In this document: in pieces, positions 59,933 through 64,000 of the stretch | How positions within the stretch are numbered: the first letter of the stretch is position 1 | Layout: the number at the start of each line of letters is the position of its first letter | Source: Ischnura elegans | Taxonomy: Eukaryota; Arthropoda; Insecta; Odonata; Coenagrionidae | Length of the DNA: 64,000 nt | Direction: 5' to 3' | Assembly (NCBI RefSeq): GCF_921293095.1 | Contig: NC_060259.1 | Span: 51,131,812-51,195,811 of the forward strand | Translations under genes and position numbers: made by a program | Notes under the pieces: generated by a model | What the model was told of the DNA's origin: nothing | What the model saw: the letters and a program-made list of their open reading frames with translations, nothing else | Databases searched by the model: none

Positions 59933-60310
59933 CAGGGGCCTCCAAATTATGGCCCGTGGGCCACATTCAGCCCAACAAATAATTCAATGGTCCTGCCAAA
60001 CAACTCCTGGTGTGTTTACTTACAATTGGCTCATCTACCAAATTTGGAACCTAATTTTAATGAAATTTTGAAGTCAATACAACTGTCATTCGTCACACTC
60101 ATTTGGTTGCATAAAACCAAAGGCAGGAATCGGGTCAGTTTACTCTATTTTTTTCCCAACAAGATATTATTTAATATTCCCACGGTTATACTCTAATTTT
60201 TGACGAAATTAAATTACAGGCACTGAATTATTTTTCTTCATTCCTGTGTCCTGGATAAATGTGGAAAATATATAATTTAGCTCTTAGATTGAAAAGTTTG
60301 GACACCCATG
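59933..60310. mobile_element. hAT MITE, family 3 (CAGGGG..TCCAAA type)
   Basis: Left end CAGGGGCCTCCAAATTATGG with gcccgtgggcc just inside; right end aaagtttggacacccatg. Flanks GTCTATAC and GTCTTCAC are a diverged 8-bp duplication (6 of 8). This terminus type is widespread in hAT elements of both arthropods and vertebrates. Confidence 0.75.
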
Positions 60311-60318
60311 GTCTTCAC

Positions 60319-61330
60319 CATGCATACAATATAGAAACCAATTGAACATGAATCCCAAATTGACAGATGCACTAAAACACGCAGGAGATTCTTGGTGCAA
60401 CAAAATTCAATGTACCAAAAAACTATTGAATTTGCTATTGAGAATTTAGTCATTGAAACACTGAGCCTCTTTCCACCAAATTTTCTCAAGACATAGGTAT
60501 TTTCTTTGCTAGTAGATGGCTTATGCCATAGTCATGATGAGAAAGATGCAAGTATCACCACATACACTAGAAAAGATTCAAAAATTTTAAATACATTAAG
60601 TTGGATCACTGCCAGTCCATGGAGTGAGAATGCAACAGCTGCAGTGTGTAGATTGTTGTGAAATTTTATCAAGTAATTGAAGACTTGATTCAACCTGTGT
60701 TGCAACCACATGGGAATCCTTATCATGCGACACCACCCCATTCAACTCCAAGCCAAACATGCTTCCTTTCCCCCTACCGAACCTCACCCTACCATTACCC
60801 CACCTCACCCGTAGAGGTTTAAGCATATCTTTCACTTATTCCTACCATTGCTCAATGCAGAGAATATAAATGGGCTAGGAGGATCCTGTAGACAAAATAT
60901 GGGAAAAGGATTTGGTGAGTGCAGACCACAGTGAGAAGATGTTTGGTTCCCTCTTATAAAGTCACCAAGAAAGGACACCCATGGACACCAGGCATGTCAA
61001 TCCCGGATTCTATAATGCAGAGGAGACTAAGAAGCAGGAGATGCAGCTGAGAAGAAACCTAGGACACCTGCTGACATTAGTTCTGCAAAGAGAATGAGAA
61101 AATATTCTGAGAGTTCTTCTGGTTTTGCCACCGTCAAAATATTCGGAATGAGAGGAATTTGAGGATGTGGATTGATTAAGAAACAAAAGCTCTCTAAGAT
61201 GAATTTGATAAGAATAATCATCGAATGATAGCATCCACAATAAAGTTAAAAATTTAAGACTATTGAAAATAAATTATCTGACACTATTAGGCCAAAGATT
61301 ATTGGAAAACAAAAATTACTTAAACATAAA
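60319..61330. other. No recognised gene
   Basis: Short frames at 60532-60835 and 61010-61240 show no domain. Confidence 0.45.
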
Positions 61331-61339
61331 TTAAATACT

Positions 61340-63770
61340 GATGGCTAGAATTAACATACATACCGAAAATCCTGTACATTGTGAGCTGCCTTACTCCCTT
61401 ATGGCTGGAGAAGCACTGACCATAATAGTATTCACATGAAACCGAAGTATTATACATTTAAAAATTTGTAGATACCGCCATTTCATGTAAACACAATAAG
61501 GAAATCGCTGATGTAAGTAGACATTTAGAATGGAGGAAAAACAGCAACACTTCTTATTGTTAGGTCAATCTTACATTAGGCATCCAACTTCTCAGGAACA
61601 CATAAGCAATCAAGGCTGACGAAATAGTTCATTTCACAAGTTGACGAAGAAAGAAAGACAATGTCAAATATCACTCTCATTCTTTCTTCATCAACCCCAT
61701 GGAATGACAGTTCAGAAATAGGACTTGCTAACTTCAAGAAGTATGGATGTAGTCTTCAAAAATGCCACCTGTCATAAATTTGAAAACAATGCATTTGATT
61801 CAAGAATATCAATTTCATGGGAACACAATAAATATTAACTGCCTGATACTCCCTGCTAACATACACTAACACGTGAATAAAATATTGATGGCTGGAGTTT
61901 ACTCACATAAAAAAAATCCTGAAAACTGTGAGCCGCCTTACTCCCTGATGGCTAGAGAAGCACTGACCATCAGCGTATTCACATGAAACGACAGTATTAT
62001 ATGTTTAAAAATTTGTAGATACTGCCATTTCATGTCAACACAATGAGGTTTCCCCTGGTGCAAGTAGACATTTCCATTTGAGCAGGAATAGCATCACTTC
62101 TTATGTTTAGGTCAATCTTACATTAGGCATCCAACTTCTCAGGAACATATGAGCAATCAAGGCCGACGAAAAAGTTCATTTCAAGAGTTGATAAAGAAAG
62201 AAAGACAGTGTCAAATATCACTTTCATTCTTTCTTCATCACCCCCCTGGAATGATAGTACAGCTATAGGTCTTGCTAACTTCAAGAAATATGGATGTAGA
62301 CTTCAAAAAAGCCACTAGTCAGAAGCTTGATAATAATGCATTTGATTCAAGAATTACAAATTACATGAGAATATTGAATAAATATTACCTGCCTGATACA
62401 CCCTGCTAACATACACTTACATGTGAATAAAGTATTGATGGATGCATTTTACTTACATAACAAAAATCCTGTACATTGTGAGCCGCCTTACTCCCTGATG
62501 GCTGGAGAAGCACTGACCATCAGCATATTCACATGAAACGACAGTATTACATGTTACAAAATTTGTAGATACTGCCATCTCATGTCAACACAATGACGGA
62601 ACCCCAGATGAACTTAGACAATTCGATTCGAAAAGACGCAGCACCACTTCTTATTGCTTGGTCCATCCTGTTTTAAGCACTCATTTTCTCAGGAACAAAG
62701 GAATAATTAATGCTGGCAAAAGACGTCACTTCAGGGGTTGAGGAAAAAAATACGACAATGTCAAATACCACTGACATTCTTTCTCACTAAGCCCATGCTA
62801 TGACAAGAACATTATAGGACACCCAACATTAACGAAGGAGAATTCATGTAGTCTTCAACGATGCCACTTTTAGAAGACTAGAAAACAATGTGTTACATGC
62901 AAGAATATCATATACATCTGAATGCAGAAAAAAGATTTCAAACTTGAGGAATAAAATACATTGTGCAATGCATTATGGCAGTAATGTAGGCTGCATTTTC
63001 CGGCTTTCACCGCGTCGTGGTTGCGTTGGTGACAACAGTTTCTCCTGTATTCCAGCAGGTGTCTTCAGGTCGAAGTGATTATGCTGTGTTTTGACGGCTG
63101 TTATATAGAAAGCCCAGTGGTGTAGGCTCCCCCTGATTGGTCCCCTTGCGGCCAATAGAGTAGGGGTATGGGGCGAAGAGTAAATAAATTATACATAACA
63201 TGCTTCATAACATACAATAACAGAATTAAGTAAATATGGCTATAGAGTTTATTTGCATTAAAAAAATCCTGTACACAATGAGCTGCCTTACTCCCTGAGG
63301 GCTGGAGAAGCAATGACCATCAGCATATTCACATGAAACGACAGTATTACATGTTCAAAAATTTGTAGATACTGCCATCTCATGTCAATACAATGACGGA
63401 ATCCCTGATGAACTTAGACAATTCGATTCGAAAAGACGTAGCACCACTTCTTATTGTTTGGTCTATCCTGTTTTAAGCATCCATTTTCTCAGGAAAACAG
63501 GAATAACAAATGCTGGCAAAAGGCGTCATTTAACCCGTTGAGGAAGAAAATACGACAATGTCAAAAACACTGCCATTCTTTCTCACTCAGCCCATGCAAT
63601 GACAAGAAGCTTATAGGACAACCAACATTAACGAAGGAGAAGCATGTAGTCTTGAACGATGCCACTTGTAGAAGGCTAAAAAACAATGCATTACATTCAA
63701 GAATATCACATACATCTGAATTCAGAAAAAAGATTCCAACCTTGAGGAATAAAAAACATTGTGCAATGTA
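61340..63770 (+). repeat. Tandem repeat, about 550-bp units (four units)
   Basis: The marker cctg(t/a)a(c/a)a(t/c)tgtgagc(t/c)gcc recurs at 61371, 61918, 62468 and 63268. Spacings are 547, 550 and 800 bp; the last contains an insertion of about 200-250 bp. Units share ggctggagaagcactgacca, catcagc(g/a)tattcacatg and ttctcaggaac. Non-coding. Confidence 0.85.
62985..63185 (-). mobile_element. Insertion with Penelope-like terminal motif
   Basis: It interrupts the 550-bp array. On the minus strand CTGAAGA (63068-63062), a gcctgctggaatacagg-like stem and GAAAC (63042-63038) follow each other in hammerhead order. The family is inference; boundaries are approximate. Confidence 0.4.
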
Positions 63771-63796
63771 TGACGGCAGTAGTCTCATCATCCTGA

Positions 63797-63927
63797 CCCA
63801 GATGGCACAGAATCCTCCGTATCTAATTCGTATGCAGATAGTATCCATTGACGAAAAGCGACGAAGCGGTAGTCAATGGATAGTATCTGCATACGAATTA
63901 GATATGGAGGATTCTGTGCCATCTGGG
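63797..63927. repeat. Long palindrome: 55-bp arms, 21-nt loop
   Basis: 63797-63851 and 63873-63927 are reverse complements at 54 of 55 positions. The loop cgaaaagcgacgaagcggtag is GC-richer. It lies at the end of the tandem array. It could be a compact foldback or a stem-loop RNA source; no flanking duplication was identified. Confidence 0.9.
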
Positions 63928-64000
63928 GATGTACGCTATATGAAATTAGGGTATTTGGTTTCAGTCCTCAAAGCTTTAGTTTTCCATGGTGAAATTGCAG

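Overview
The window is arthropod nuclear DNA, most likely from an insect. It is AT-rich and gene-poor, and almost everything recognisable is transposable-element (TE) sequence. The organism call is inference: it rests on the mix of piggyBac, hAT, pogo, Ty3/gypsy, Penelope-like, LINE and tRNA-derived SINE sequences, and on an insect-style THAP exon. No bacterial operons, CRISPR arrays or complete host genes are visible. The species cannot be named from sequence alone.

Layout. 1-6.1 kb: a 5'-truncated LINE on the minus strand, split by a 3.3 kb hAT-like foldback element with 881-bp arms and an 8-bp target duplication. 7.0-7.3 kb: tRNA-derived SINE. 7.3-15 kb: mostly unassigned, holding the one plausible host-type coding piece (THAP exon at 12.35 kb with a TGACGTCA site upstream). 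15.6-20.4 kb: LINE fragment, a pogo/jerky-type transposase pseudogene, and a piggyBac element inserted in its tail. 21-27 kb: two hAT MITEs, a pogo-type MITE, an RT fragment and a Penelope-like inverted pair. 28.1-30.6 kb: a terminal-inverted-repeat (TIR) element containing a very young, internally deleted LTR retrotransposon with apparently identical LTRs. 32-39.7 kb: a nest three elements deep (piggyBac family, then a TA-flanked foldback with 140-bp tandem repeats, then a piggyBac foldback and a solo LTR). 39.9-41.1 kb: Ty3/gypsy pol relic. 42-45.3 kb: second LINE copy split at TTAA by a piggyBac element. 46-63.8 kb: long tandem-type repeats (about 390 bp and about 550 bp units) repeatedly invaded by piggyBac, pogo and hAT elements and SINEs. 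63.8 kb: a 55-bp-arm palindrome.

Most element boundaries were set from the sequence alone: TTAA duplications (ten elements), TA duplications (four, with a fifth one-ended copy), 8-bp duplications (seven), a 4-bp duplication for the LTR element, and several reconstructed empty sites from paralogous copies. The dominant theme is inverted-repeat architecture. At least five independent elements are large foldbacks or palindromes, so transcription here would yield long double-stranded RNA. I found no convincing new gene system. The best candidates for novelty are the TA-flanked foldback with subterminal 140-bp tandem repeats, the hAT-like 881-bp foldback, an oddly organised tRNA-containing retroposon, and degenerate hammerhead-like motifs in Penelope-type repeats.
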